A stretch of DNA of 43,542 nt from a virus. Positions 1-6,791 of the stretch are shown piece by piece. The notes beneath the pieces are model-generated. The model searched no databases and had not been told where the DNA came from. It saw only the letters and a list, made by a program, of their open reading frames with translations. The number at the start of each line of letters is the position of its first letter. The first letter of the stretch is position 1. The DNA lies in IMG/VR virus record IMGVR_UViG_3300028384_000491, positions 1 to 43,542 of that record; one strand, given 5' to 3'. The position numbers and the translations under genes were made by a program.

Positions 1-42
1 TATAAGATGGCTTTAGAAGACGTTGAGGAGGAGTTATTATGA
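1..42 (+). CDS. C-terminal end of an upstream gene (partial)
   Basis: The first frame is open from the window edge and ends at a TGA at 40-42 after the residues YKMALEDVEEELL. The stop overlaps the next ATG at 39 as ATGA, the coupling used throughout this strand, so this is probably the tail of a real gene. The acidic ending is all that can be seen; no function can be given. Confidence 0.55.
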   Translation, partial: YKMALEDVEEELL

Positions 43-302
43 GTAAATACAACGGATGGACTAACTACGCTACGTGGCGTGTACACTTAGAAATACTCGA
101 AGATATTGAGTTTGATGAGCATATTTCTGCGGATTATTTGAAAGAAATAGTAGAAGACTGCGTTTTTAGCAATTACGAGATTTACAGCGGATCTCACTTG
201 GTTGAGGATTATGCTAGATCTTTTATAAGTAATGTAAACTATTATGAGATTGCTCAATACATTAACGAAGAAATAGATTTACAAACAAATTATGATCACT
301 AA
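39..302 (+). CDS. Small phage protein with an NGWTNYATW motif
   Basis: An 87-residue acidic protein that opens with NGWTNYATWRVHLEI. This Trp/Tyr-rich start resembles a small family widespread in phages (I believe DUF7249-like, not checked). It has no membrane segment or catalytic motif I recognise. The start is supported by the ATGA overlap with the upstream gene, and a purine-rich gaggaggag lies just before it, one of the few Shine-Dalgarno-like stretches in the window, although it also codes for Glu residues of the preceding gene. Its position among small early genes suggests a host-interaction or accessory role, which is inference only. Confidence 0.75.
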   Translation: MSKYNGWTNYATWRVHLEILEDIEFDEHISADYLKEIVEDCVFSNYEIYSGSHLVEDYARSFISNVNYYEIAQYINEEIDLQTNYDH

Positions 303-329
303 CGGATAATATAATAAAAATAAATAATT

Positions 330-554
330 ATGCAAAAACGACTAAATTTATGGCAAAGGTTAAAGCCTGAGTACAAAAAAGCTATTAAAGAAGATAACAA
401 GAACTGGTCTTGGAAAATGGCTGAAATTAAAAAAGAATTAGAATCTGAACAGTATTATACAGAAGTAAAATACGGCACAGCTTTTTATGTGATGAATCCT
501 AACAGGCTAAGCTTTCTTGGCGATGCTTTTAATCCCGCTTTTCCAGATGAATAA
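330..554 (+). CDS. Small hypothetical protein
   Basis: A 74-residue protein rich in Lys and Glu in its first half (LKPEYKKAIKEDNKNW), with a more hydrophobic end containing NPNRLSFLGDAFNPAF. It is not recognised. The start follows a 27-base A/T-only leader, as usual for Bacteroidota genes. The stop overlaps the ATG of the next gene at 547. Conserved packing is the main argument that it is expressed. Confidence 0.65.
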   Translation: MQKRLNLWQRLKPEYKKAIKEDNKNWSWKMAEIKKELESEQYYTEVKYGTAFYVMNPNRLSFLGDAFNPAFPDE

Positions 555-756
555 TGAAATTAAAGAACGAGCTAGACATAAAGCTTTTGCTAAAATTAGT
601 TTTTTAGAACTAGAAAACAAAGCTTATATAAGAGATATTAAAGCAGGTGGCGATGGTCGAATAAGTGTAGACCTACTTAAAACATGCTTAAGTTCTAACA
701 AAAAAGAATTACAAACCTGGCAATATATAGCCAAATTAATAGAAACAAATGAGTAA
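547..756 (+). CDS. Small hypothetical protein
   Basis: A 69-residue charged, mostly helical-looking protein beginning MNNEIKERARHK. The frame is open further upstream to an ATG at 517, but that would overlap the preceding gene by 38 bases. The ATG at 547 gives the tight stop/start overlap seen elsewhere, so I prefer it. No known domain is recognised. Confidence 0.65.
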   Translation: MNNEIKERARHKAFAKISFLELENKAYIRDIKAGGDGRISVDLLKTCLSSNKKELQTWQYIAKLIETNE

Positions 757-1198
757 AATAATTACAGAAAAACTAATCGAAGAAAAACTAAAAGAAAAAG
801 GCATATCAATGTACGATGGTGATGATAATGCCCTTGAAAAACTACAAAACTATTACGAGTTTGAGTTGACTGACAATTACAATAGAACACCAGACTATTC
901 TATATTCGCAGAAACTACTGCTGACGGCTATGAAGTATGGGTTGCAACAAGTGGTGATGGTAGAAATATATGTATCAACGAAGATGTATATTACTATGAT
1001 AACGACTTAAGTGATGCTTTATATGACGCTATGATGGATTACAATGAGTTCATATATGTAGATGATCTAGAAGCTTATTATGTGCAAGATGCTATTGATA
1101 GAGCATGGGAAACCTTTATTGACGACATGATAGGCGAAGTTGAAGATGAATTAATAGAACAAGGATATGAGCGTGAAGAACAAACAGAAGTTGCCTAA
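749..1198 (+). CDS. Acidic hypothetical protein
   Basis: A 149-residue, strongly acidic protein full of Asp, Glu and Tyr (for example VYYYDNDLSDALYDAMMDYN). Its charge suggests DNA mimicry or binding to a basic partner, but such acidic small proteins are common in phage early regions and no family is recognised. The ATG overlaps the stop of the upstream gene by eight bases, and the next gene starts 32 bases inside its 3' end in another frame. Confidence 0.7.
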   Translation: MSKIITEKLIEEKLKEKGISMYDGDDNALEKLQNYYEFELTDNYNRTPDYSIFAETTADGYEVWVATSGDGRNICINEDVYYYDNDLSDALYDAMMDYNEFIYVDDLEAYYVQDAIDRAWETFIDDMIGEVEDELIEQGYEREEQTEVA

Positions 1199-1433
1199 AT
1201 GGTTTAACGGAGCGCTGTATTCACAAGGTGAAACAGTAGCAAACCCTTTTACAGGTGAAGAAATAGAACTTACAAATGTTGAGTTATCTTTATACGACTT
1301 TATAATGGGTTGCAATATGGTATTTGCTAAAGCACCTAAGCGAGTTAACGATGATATGATTAAAGATTTTGATCGAGCTTTAACTTGGTTTAGAATTAAT
1401 AACCCACAAGCCTATATGGTATTACTAGATTAA
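1167..1433 (+). CDS. Small hypothetical protein
   Basis: An 88-residue protein with a basic start (MSVKNKQKLPKWFNG) and a segment ANPFTGEEIELTNVELSLYDF that looks like a compact domain. I do not recognise the family. The start lies 32 bases inside the upstream gene; no later in-frame ATG would preserve the conserved-looking WFNGALYSQGE region. The stop TAA is followed directly by the ATG of the next gene. Confidence 0.65.
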   Translation: MSVKNKQKLPKWFNGALYSQGETVANPFTGEEIELTNVELSLYDFIMGCNMVFAKAPKRVNDDMIKDFDRALTWFRINNPQAYMVLLD

Positions 1434-1712
1434 ATGACAGAAAAAGAAATGAATCAGCTTGCAGACATTATTGTTGATAAGCTAATAGAAAAACAAAAAG
1501 AATATGATGAACAATTTCACATTGATCTGCAAGAGACAATGATGAAAGACGGAGGGTACATACGCCAACTATCTACAGAAGAATTAATACTTTCTGAGAT
1601 CGGTAGGCTTATGACCCTATTGTCATCATACGAAGATAAAGAGCAGTACGAGAAAGCTGCTATTATTAAAAACAAAATAGATAAATTAAAAACTAAATTA
1701 GAAAACTTATGA
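1434..1712 (+). CDS. Coiled-coil protein with a UVR-like C-terminal motif
   Basis: A 92-residue helical protein. The last 25 residues (EQYEKAAIIKNKIDKLK) look like a UVR motif, the short helical hairpin through which UvrB and UvrC contact each other and which also occurs in unrelated proteins. No other domain is present, so repair should not be inferred from this alone. It begins immediately after the previous stop, and its own stop overlaps the DNA ligase start by four bases (ATGA), so it is probably co-translated with the ligase. Confidence 0.65.
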   Translation: MTEKEMNQLADIIVDKLIEKQKEYDEQFHIDLQETMMKDGGYIRQLSTEELILSEIGRLMTLLSSYEDKEQYEKAAIIKNKIDKLKTKLENL

Positions 1713-2536
1713 TAAAACCTATGCTCGCATACAAAGTAGGCAAAAAAGATGTCGACTGGTCCGAGAAAGTATTTGTACAACCTAAACTCGACGGTGTTCG
1801 TTGTATATTTACTAAAGACGGTGCGTTTTCACGTACTGGAAAACAATTTAAAAATGTTGCTCATCTTGAATATGATCTAACAGACTTTTTCAGAAAAAAT
1901 CCAAACACTGTACTAGACGGTGAGCTGTATAATCATGCTCTAAAGCACGATTTTGAAAAAATCATATCATTGGTCAGAAAAACTAAACCAACTGAAGACA
2001 ATCGTCGAGATGCACAACATTTAGTACAATATCATGTATATGATGTAATAGCAGAAAGCTTTACATATGAAGAACGATTTAACTGGCTAAGAAATAATTT
2101 ACCAGTTGCTAGAACTATGACTTTAATTGCTAACACGAAAGTTGATAGTTATGATGAAGCTAAAATGCTTCACGATGTACACTTAGCTCAAGGTTATGAA
2201 GGCTCTATGCTACGCACAAATGGCTTTTATGAGCAAAAACGATCTTATAATCTACAGAAGTTTAAAGACTTCAGCGATGATGAAGCTACTATTACAGGAT
2301 ATGAAGAAGGTAAAGGTAAGAGACAAGGCACGCTTGGCAAGTTTCTGATGACAGATGACGAAGGTATACAGTTCGGTTGTCCACCGGGCAAAGGCTATAC
2401 CTACAAGGATTTGGAAAATATGTTACTTAACATTCATGACTATATCGGTCAGCGTGCTACCTTTACTTATTTTCAACGAACACAAGCAGGTTCTTACAGG
2501 CACCCGCTATTTAAAGCACTTAGAAATTATGAATAG
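1709..2536 (+). CDS. ATP-dependent DNA ligase
   Basis: Seals nicks in DNA through an enzyme-AMP intermediate. The 275-residue protein shows the nucleotidyltransferase signature: motif I KLDGVR with the likely adenylated lysine at residue 26, motif IV EGSMLR near residue 164, and motif V around 184-186 (KFKDF). A C-terminal OB-fold-like region follows (GKGKRQGTLGKF onward). It is shorter than T7 ligase (359 residues), with little before the catalytic lysine, consistent with a minimal phage ligase. It probably joins Okazaki fragments and repairs nicks during recombination-dependent replication with the ERF and primase-helicase genes downstream. The family is firm; its biological partner is inferred. 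Confidence 0.93.
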   Translation: MIKPMLAYKVGKKDVDWSEKVFVQPKLDGVRCIFTKDGAFSRTGKQFKNVAHLEYDLTDFFRKNPNTVLDGELYNHALKHDFEKIISLVRKTKPTEDNRRDAQHLVQYHVYDVIAESFTYEERFNWLRNNLPVARTMTLIANTKVDSYDEAKMLHDVHLAQGYEGSMLRTNGFYEQKRSYNLQKFKDFSDDEATITGYEEGKGKRQGTLGKFLMTDDEGIQFGCPPGKGYTYKDLENMLLNIHDYIGQRATFTYFQRTQAGSYRHPLFKALRNYE

Positions 2537-2750
2537 AGATAAACACATATGGGAAGGCTGGACAGTTGGTGATTTTATTGACGATCTAAATCCTATGTTT
2601 AGAATGATACAAAATCCTAATATACCAACAATTAATGAAGGCTTTAAAACTAGAAATGAATTAATGGACTGGTGTATGGACATGCAACCATATTACAAAA
2701 AGCATATACCAGAAGTATTTAATTATTTCGCTAAACAAGCAGGGTTATGA
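2529..2750 (+). CDS. Small hypothetical protein
   Basis: A 73-residue protein starting MNRDKHIWEGWTVGDFIDD. The frame is open upstream to 2355, but that part is antisense to the logic of the ligase gene; the ATG at 2529 overlaps the ligase stop by eight bases and is the natural start. No known domain is recognised. The acidic/aromatic mixture suggests a soluble folded protein. Confidence 0.6.
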   Translation: MNRDKHIWEGWTVGDFIDDLNPMFRMIQNPNIPTINEGFKTRNELMDWCMDMQPYYKKHIPEVFNYFAKQAGL

Positions 2751-2833
2751 GTAAATTAATATGGAAATTATATCATCAAAACATGATATCAGGCGAAGTA
2801 GTAAAAATATTATTAGATAAACTATACGAATGA
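2747..2833 (+). CDS. Very small ORF (28 codons)
   Basis: A 28-residue peptide (MSKLIWKLYHQNM and onward) fills the gap between two genes exactly. Its ATG forms an ATGA overlap with the upstream stop and its TGA forms an ATGA overlap with the next start. That double coupling is the reason to call it; it may be a real micropeptide or a relay that keeps ribosomes moving to the next gene. No function is assigned. Confidence 0.45.
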   Translation: MSKLIWKLYHQNMISGEVVKILLDKLYE

Positions 2834-3324
2834 ATATATTTTACTTACATAAAAACCCATACAAAGCTGCAACATACTTTTATGATAAGCATAAAGTTAA
2901 AATGATTTTAGAATCAGCGCAAATGCTTTGTACAGCTCATCACGTATACGGTAATGGTGACAATGTACCTTATAAAAAAGCACATTTAAACCATCCGTCT
3001 ACGATCTGGGCTAGAACTAGTAAGTCAAATTACTATTGGCTATACGAGCACATGCTAGGTATCGGCAAAGTATATACTAAAAGATATGGCAAGTATCATC
3101 TTAGTATTGAAAAATGCAGAGATGCTTTAGCATTTGCTCCTGTAGGTATGCCTGATATTGGTTTTACAGAACCACCACAGTGTATGCCAGATGAATATAA
3201 AGTTGAAGGCGACAGCATATCAGCTTATTGGAATTATTATGAACAAGACAAATTTAAAGTAGCAAATAAAAATGAGCAAAAAATTATACGACCATCTTAT
3301 AAAGACGAATTACAATGGAATTAG
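2830..3324 (+). CDS. Conserved phage protein of unknown function
   Basis: A 164-residue protein with a distinctive pattern: an early KAATYF, then KHKVKMILESAQML followed by a His pair, then HPSTIWARTSKSNYYWLYEH, then RYGKYH, and a late PPQCMPDEYK. I remember this arrangement of His, Lys, Glu and Trp residues from many phage genomes as a conserved uncharacterised family. The invariant-looking polar residues suggest an enzyme, possibly acting on nucleotides or DNA, but I cannot name the reaction. It overlaps the upstream micro-ORF by four bases. Confidence 0.7.
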   Translation: MNIFYLHKNPYKAATYFYDKHKVKMILESAQMLCTAHHVYGNGDNVPYKKAHLNHPSTIWARTSKSNYYWLYEHMLGIGKVYTKRYGKYHLSIEKCRDALAFAPVGMPDIGFTEPPQCMPDEYKVEGDSISAYWNYYEQDKFKVANKNEQKIIRPSYKDELQWN

Positions 3325-3461
3325 AGATAAAATTAAACAGCAATCAAAAACTAGAAAACCTAAAAAAACAAATTCATAATAATGAATTTTTAAGCAACCA
3401 TATAATATTTTGTACCTTAAAACCAAACGAGACTGTGACAACAGCCTCTAATATAAAATAA
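3315..3461 (+). CDS. Small ORF (48 codons)
   Basis: A 48-residue ORF beginning MELEIKLNSNQKLENLK overlaps the end of the upstream gene by ten bases. It fills most of the 148-base gap before 3473. Its composition is Lys/Asn/Glu-rich like its neighbours. It is not recognised; called from packing and open frame only. Confidence 0.45.
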   Translation: MELEIKLNSNQKLENLKKQIHNNEFLSNHIIFCTLKPNETVTTASNIK

Positions 3462-3472
3462 GTAACAGGCTA

Positions 3473-4093
3473 ATGTCATACGAAAGAAATTTAAATTATC
3501 TTACTAAGCATCGTATAATATATAGACGAGATCCGCTTACTGATAAACCAACCGAGTCATTTGACTGGGGTGATTATTACGAAGACGGCACTTATCAATG
3601 CTATACATTGTTTCGCAGCAAAGCTAAGATAACTACGTATAAATCTCTTAAATGGCATTTAATTGTTCTTTGGTACTTAAACCCACAGCTAGATCAAGAC
3701 GACTTTGAAAGACTAGCAAGAGCTATTTGTTTTAAGAAAAATGGTTTTGTAACTTTTAATGTGTCTGATCAACTTCTGCAATCAATGATTTATGAAGTTA
3801 GCATGTATGATCTAGAAGTACCTCCGAAAAATAAAATGCGTAAAATTATATTTAAAGAGTTTAGTGGTTTGACACCGGAACAAAAAATGAGTATAGTAGG
3901 TCAGCTAGTTGGTAAAACTAAAAAAGTGCACGAAGACGATATTTATGAGTGCATGTTAGATTTACATGATATGGGTAAGAAAATTACAATATCCAGAATA
4001 GCTGGTCTACTTAATTGCTCATCTAGAACTGTATACAGAAACATGGGCAACGAGCTTAAGAAAGAAAAAGAGCTATTAAACAAAGAATTATGA
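3473..4093 (+). CDS. Helix-turn-helix protein, probable transcription or replication regulator
   Basis: A 206-residue protein. The C-terminal 45 residues contain a clear helix-turn-helix: ITISRIAGLLNCSSRTVYRN, with the pattern A-G-L-L followed by S-S-R-T-V-Y typical of a recognition helix, followed by a charged helix. The N-terminal 130 residues have no domain I recognise but include a hydrophobic WHLIVLWYLNP stretch. It stands 94 bases before the phage sigma factor, coupled through a 36-codon ORF, so a joint role in switching transcription to the late genes is plausible. Alternatives are a replication initiator or a DNA-binding terminase-like factor. Confidence 0.7.
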   Translation: MSYERNLNYLTKHRIIYRRDPLTDKPTESFDWGDYYEDGTYQCYTLFRSKAKITTYKSLKWHLIVLWYLNPQLDQDDFERLARAICFKKNGFVTFNVSDQLLQSMIYEVSMYDLEVPPKNKMRKIIFKEFSGLTPEQKMSIVGQLVGKTKKVHEDDIYECMLDLHDMGKKITISRIAGLLNCSSRTVYRNMGNELKKEKELLNKEL

Positions 4094-4200
4094 CAAAAGA
4101 ATTTAACGAATGGATGGCGAAGATAGGTAACATATATTACGCTAATAACGAGCTAATGTCACAAGCGTATGATAAAATAGAAGAATATGAAAAAGTATAA
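4090..4200 (+). CDS. Very small ORF (36 codons)
   Basis: A 36-residue ORF (MTKEFNEWMAKIGNIYY and onward) has an ATGA overlap with the upstream gene and runs 14 bases into the sigma factor gene. It is Tyr/Glu-rich with no membrane segment. Called from exact packing; function unknown. Confidence 0.45.
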   Translation: MTKEFNEWMAKIGNIYYANNELMSQAYDKIEEYEKV

Positions 4201-4942
4201 TGTACAAAATTATATAAGATATAAAGAAGATCTTAAAAAGTCTATGCCCTCTGAGAAGTTTTACGACTATTATACTAGAGATGAACTTATTGTAAAGTTT
4301 TTACCTCTTGTAGAAAATCTAGCTCGTAAATTCTCAACAACACAACAAGCTTCAGGTGTCTTAAGTATTAATGACTTAATACAAATAGGATCTGAAGCTT
4401 TGATCCGTGCTGTAGACAAATTAGACTGGGATAAATTAATTGACTCAGAAGACATTGAAAAAACATTGAAGTCGTTCTTTGCAAAACGAATAAAAGGGCA
4501 CATTAGACGACGCGTAGACATGGCTAGAGGCGGTATACGTATACCAGAACATAAGCTTAATGAAATACGTAAAAATCCAAAAGACAAAAAGATGGTTGAA
4601 ATGTTTTTTAACAGTATGTTTTTAAGTATCGATGCTCAAGTCACTGATGATGACGAAGAAAATATGATATACCAAATAGCTGATAAATCAGAGCCATACA
4701 ACATACATATACTCAATATTTATTTAAAAGGTTTAATGGAAAAATATCTTGATAAAAATGAATATGAAGTATTACGTTTGTCTTACGGCCTTGATTGTGA
4801 CAAACATTCAGCTAAAGAAATAGCAGACAAACTAAACATAAAAGGCGTAAGCTCTTACGTTCGTGTTTCAGAGCTTAAAAAGCAAGCTGTACAAAAATTA
4901 ATTGACAGTGTTGACCACTCGCAAGTGCTTGATTTTCTGTAA
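4187..4942 (+). CDS. Phage sigma-70-family RNA polymerase sigma factor
   Basis: Redirects host RNA polymerase to phage promoters. The 251-residue protein has a region 2 core around residues 35-85 (FLPLVENLARKF, then the typical SINDLIQIGSEALIRAVDKLD), a basic linker including RIKGHIRRRVDMARGG that resembles regions 2.4/3, and a C-terminal region 4 helix-turn-helix around 185-235 (KNEYEVLRLSYGLD, then SAKEIADKLNIKG). Length fits a compact alternative or phage-encoded sigma. No phage RNA polymerase is visible in the window, so late genes on the minus strand are probably read by host polymerase with this factor. It is the last gene before a 63-base spacer. Confidence 0.88.
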   Translation: MKKYNVQNYIRYKEDLKKSMPSEKFYDYYTRDELIVKFLPLVENLARKFSTTQQASGVLSINDLIQIGSEALIRAVDKLDWDKLIDSEDIEKTLKSFFAKRIKGHIRRRVDMARGGIRIPEHKLNEIRKNPKDKKMVEMFFNSMFLSIDAQVTDDDEENMIYQIADKSEPYNIHILNIYLKGLMEKYLDKNEYEVLRLSYGLDCDKHSAKEIADKLNIKGVSSYVRVSELKKQAVQKLIDSVDHSQVLDFL

Positions 4943-5005
4943 GTTAAGTCTGTAAAACTTAAAATTTATATGTAATTATATTAATATACCAAACAATAAA
5001 ACCAT
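4943..5005 (+). promoter_or_regulatory. Intergenic spacer after the sigma gene, possible regulatory site
   Basis: This is the largest non-coding gap inside the plus-strand block. It is almost pure A/T and holds a small inverted repeat, TTAAGT at 4944-4949 and ACTTAA at 4957-4962. I see no convincing Bacteroidota promoter (no TAnnTTTG) and the hairpin is too weak to be a sure terminator. A promoter for the replication genes is possible, but this is a guess from position. Confidence 0.25.
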
Positions 5006-5554
5006 ATGACCATAAACGAAAAACTGGCTACGATCCAGACTAAGTTTAAATCGAAAAAAAGTAGATTTAACTCATTCGGCAAATATTACTTCAGATCAGC
5101 CGAAGACATTCTCGAAGCAACAAAACCCTTTCTGTTAGAGTTAGGAGTAACAGTAACTATCGACGAGCAATTAGTTGAAACAGGTGGTATACCTATCATT
5201 TGTTCTACAGCTACAGTTAGCGATGGCAAAGATGCGATACACGCTAGTGCTTTAGTTGGTGTTGATCTTAATCAAAAAGGTATGCAAGTACCTCAACAGT
5301 TTGGATCTGCATCGAGTTACGGTAAGAAATATGCACTGGGTAATTTATTTCTTATCGATGATACACAAGACAGCGACGCTGTTAATACCCACGGCAAAGC
5401 GCCAAAGGCTAAAACTAAAAACACATTAACCTCAAAGTCAGATCCAGCATATCAAAAAGCTATTGACTATGTAAAAGCGGGTGGAAAAGTTGATGCCATT
5501 AAAGCTAAATATGCCTTATCAAAAGAGATAGAGGCTGAATTAACAACACTATAA
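5006..5554 (+). CDS. ERF-family single-strand DNA annealing protein
   Basis: Anneals complementary single strands in phage recombination. The 182-residue protein matches the ERF pattern: an N-terminal region with FNSFGKYYFRSAEDILEATKP, then a central core ending in the family signature GSASSYGKKYALGNLF followed by the acidic IDDTQDSDA. The C-terminal 50 residues are a Lys/Ala-rich tail. The stop overlaps the exonuclease start by one base (TAATG). ERF plus RecE-like exonuclease plus SSB is a standard recombination cassette, which supports the call. Confidence 0.88.
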   Translation: MTINEKLATIQTKFKSKKSRFNSFGKYYFRSAEDILEATKPFLLELGVTVTIDEQLVETGGIPIICSTATVSDGKDAIHASALVGVDLNQKGMQVPQQFGSASSYGKKYALGNLFLIDDTQDSDAVNTHGKAPKAKTKNTLTSKSDPAYQKAIDYVKAGGKVDAIKAKYALSKEIEAELTTL

Positions 5555-6285
5555 TGAACAAAGAAAGTGTATTAGAAAAGTTACAAAATGATGAACATTA
5601 CTATGGCGACTTTGGTAAAAAGTATCTTAGTAATTCTGATATTGGAACTTTACTTACAAATCCTTTAGCACTTGGTCAACCATCAAAGCCTTCACCAGCT
5701 TTTTTAGTTGGCGGGTATTTTCACACAGCGATACTAGAACCTGACAAACTTAAAAAGTATAAGGTTATAGAATCAACAAGTAGAAATACAAAAGCGTATA
5801 AAGAGATGTCTGGCGGTGAGTTATGCCTGCTACAGCATGAGGTTGATAAAATAGAGTTAATGACAGAAAAAGTCTTAGCTAACGATGTTTGTAGAGATTT
5901 AATTCGAGGTATAAATATTGACTATGAAAAACCAGGCATTACAGAGCTTGAAGGTTTAAACTGGAAAGGTAAAGCTGATATTGTAAACCACGACGAAAAG
6001 CTTATTATTGATCTTAAAACAACAGCAGATCTTAATAAGTTTCGTTGGTCAGCTTCTAAGTACAACTACGACAGTCAAGCTTATATTTATAGTAAGTTGT
6101 TTGGCTATGAATTTGTATTTATAGTTATCGACAAAACCACTCATCAACTAGGCATATTCGACTGCTCGCCTGAGTTTTATGAACGTGGTCAAGACAAAGT
6201 AAAAAGAGCAGCAGAACAATACAAATTGTTTTATCAATCAGAGGATTTTGATCCTCAACAATTTTTTATTAATCAAACACTTTAA
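5554..6285 (+). CDS. RecE/YqaJ-like PD-(D/E)XK exonuclease
   Basis: Predicted 5'-3' exonuclease that makes single strands for the ERF protein. The 243-residue protein has the catalytic core GKADI (Asp at residue 142) and LIIDLKTT (Asp 153, Lys 155), followed by the helix with KYNYDSQAYIYSKL, which is the QxxxY signature of RecB/RecE-type nucleases. The early segment with FLVGGYFHTAILEPDK corresponds to the conserved G-x-x-x-H-x-x-x-L-E-P of RecE C-terminal domains. Placement right after the annealing protein strongly supports a two-component recombinase. Confidence 0.88.
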   Translation: MNKESVLEKLQNDEHYYGDFGKKYLSNSDIGTLLTNPLALGQPSKPSPAFLVGGYFHTAILEPDKLKKYKVIESTSRNTKAYKEMSGGELCLLQHEVDKIELMTEKVLANDVCRDLIRGINIDYEKPGITELEGLNWKGKADIVNHDEKLIIDLKTTADLNKFRWSASKYNYDSQAYIYSKLFGYEFVFIVIDKTTHQLGIFDCSPEFYERGQDKVKRAAEQYKLFYQSEDFDPQQFFINQTL

Positions 6286-6287
6286 TT

Positions 6288-6467
6288 ATGGCAAGAACCA
6301 GAAAACCACAAACCAAAGTTTGCACAGTAACAGGATTAGAAACTAGCGTAGATAATTTTTATGCTAATCAAAACCATGTAAAAGCTGTAGATAATTTAAG
6401 ACGTAACAGTGGCGCTACAAAGTCACAGTTACAAAGGATGTTTAACCAATTAAATGCTTACGTATAA
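6288..6467 (+). CDS. Small hypothetical protein (59 aa)
   Basis: A 59-residue basic protein beginning MARTRKPQTKVCTVTGLE, with FYANQNHVKAVDNLRR in the middle. The region around KVCTVTGLE and NFYANQ resembles half of a zinc-ribbon or an HNH-type treble clef, but only one Cys is present, so no metal site can be built. The stop overlaps the next ATG (TAATG). It sits between exonuclease and SSB-like genes, so a DNA-processing accessory role is plausible. Confidence 0.6.
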   Translation: MARTRKPQTKVCTVTGLETSVDNFYANQNHVKAVDNLRRNSGATKSQLQRMFNQLNAYV

Positions 6468-6781
6468 TGGCTAGTATTATTGCAACTAGTATTGACCTTA
6501 CTAAAATACCAAAAGATAAAATTATCGATGGTAAAAAAGGTAAATACTTACCAATTACGATTACGTTAAACGACGAGCCGGATCAGTTTGGAAATAACGG
6601 TCCAGTAGTTGTTCAACAATCACAAGAAGAAAGAGCTGCTAAAGCAGAAAAGGTTTATTTAGGAAACGTTAAAGTAGTATGGACAAACGGAACGAATGTG
6701 GATGCTGCTCCCAAGGATGGTGGGCGTGCACCTGCTCAACCTGCTGCTGCTCAGGCAGTTGAAGATGATTTACCATTTTAA
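6467..6781 (+). CDS. SSB-like single-stranded DNA-binding protein
   Basis: A 104-residue protein with an N-terminal beta-rich part (KGKYLPITITLNDEPDQFG, then KVYLGNVKVVWTNG), an Ala/Pro-rich linker, and the acidic tail VEDDLPF. The tail is the hallmark of bacterial SSB proteins (usual form DDDIPF), the dock for other replication proteins. The folded part is shorter than a normal OB-fold SSB (about 110 residues), so it is probably a diverged or reduced OB domain. It lies between the exonuclease and primase-helicase, where an SSB is expected. The call rests on tail and context. Confidence 0.72.
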   Translation: MASIIATSIDLTKIPKDKIIDGKKGKYLPITITLNDEPDQFGNNGPVVVQQSQEERAAKAEKVYLGNVKVVWTNGTNVDAAPKDGGRAPAQPAAAQAVEDDLPF

Positions 6782-6791
6782 ATTAAATTAA

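Noticed and set aside
1517-1780. Minus-strand ORF of 87 codons opposite the coiled-coil gene and ligase start
   Set aside because: It is antisense to well-packed plus-strand genes and has a composition unlike real proteins of the window; a shadow frame.
4270-4587. Minus-strand ORF of 105 codons inside the sigma factor gene
   Set aside because: Fully antisense to a clear sigma-70-family gene; no start context and no recognisable domain.
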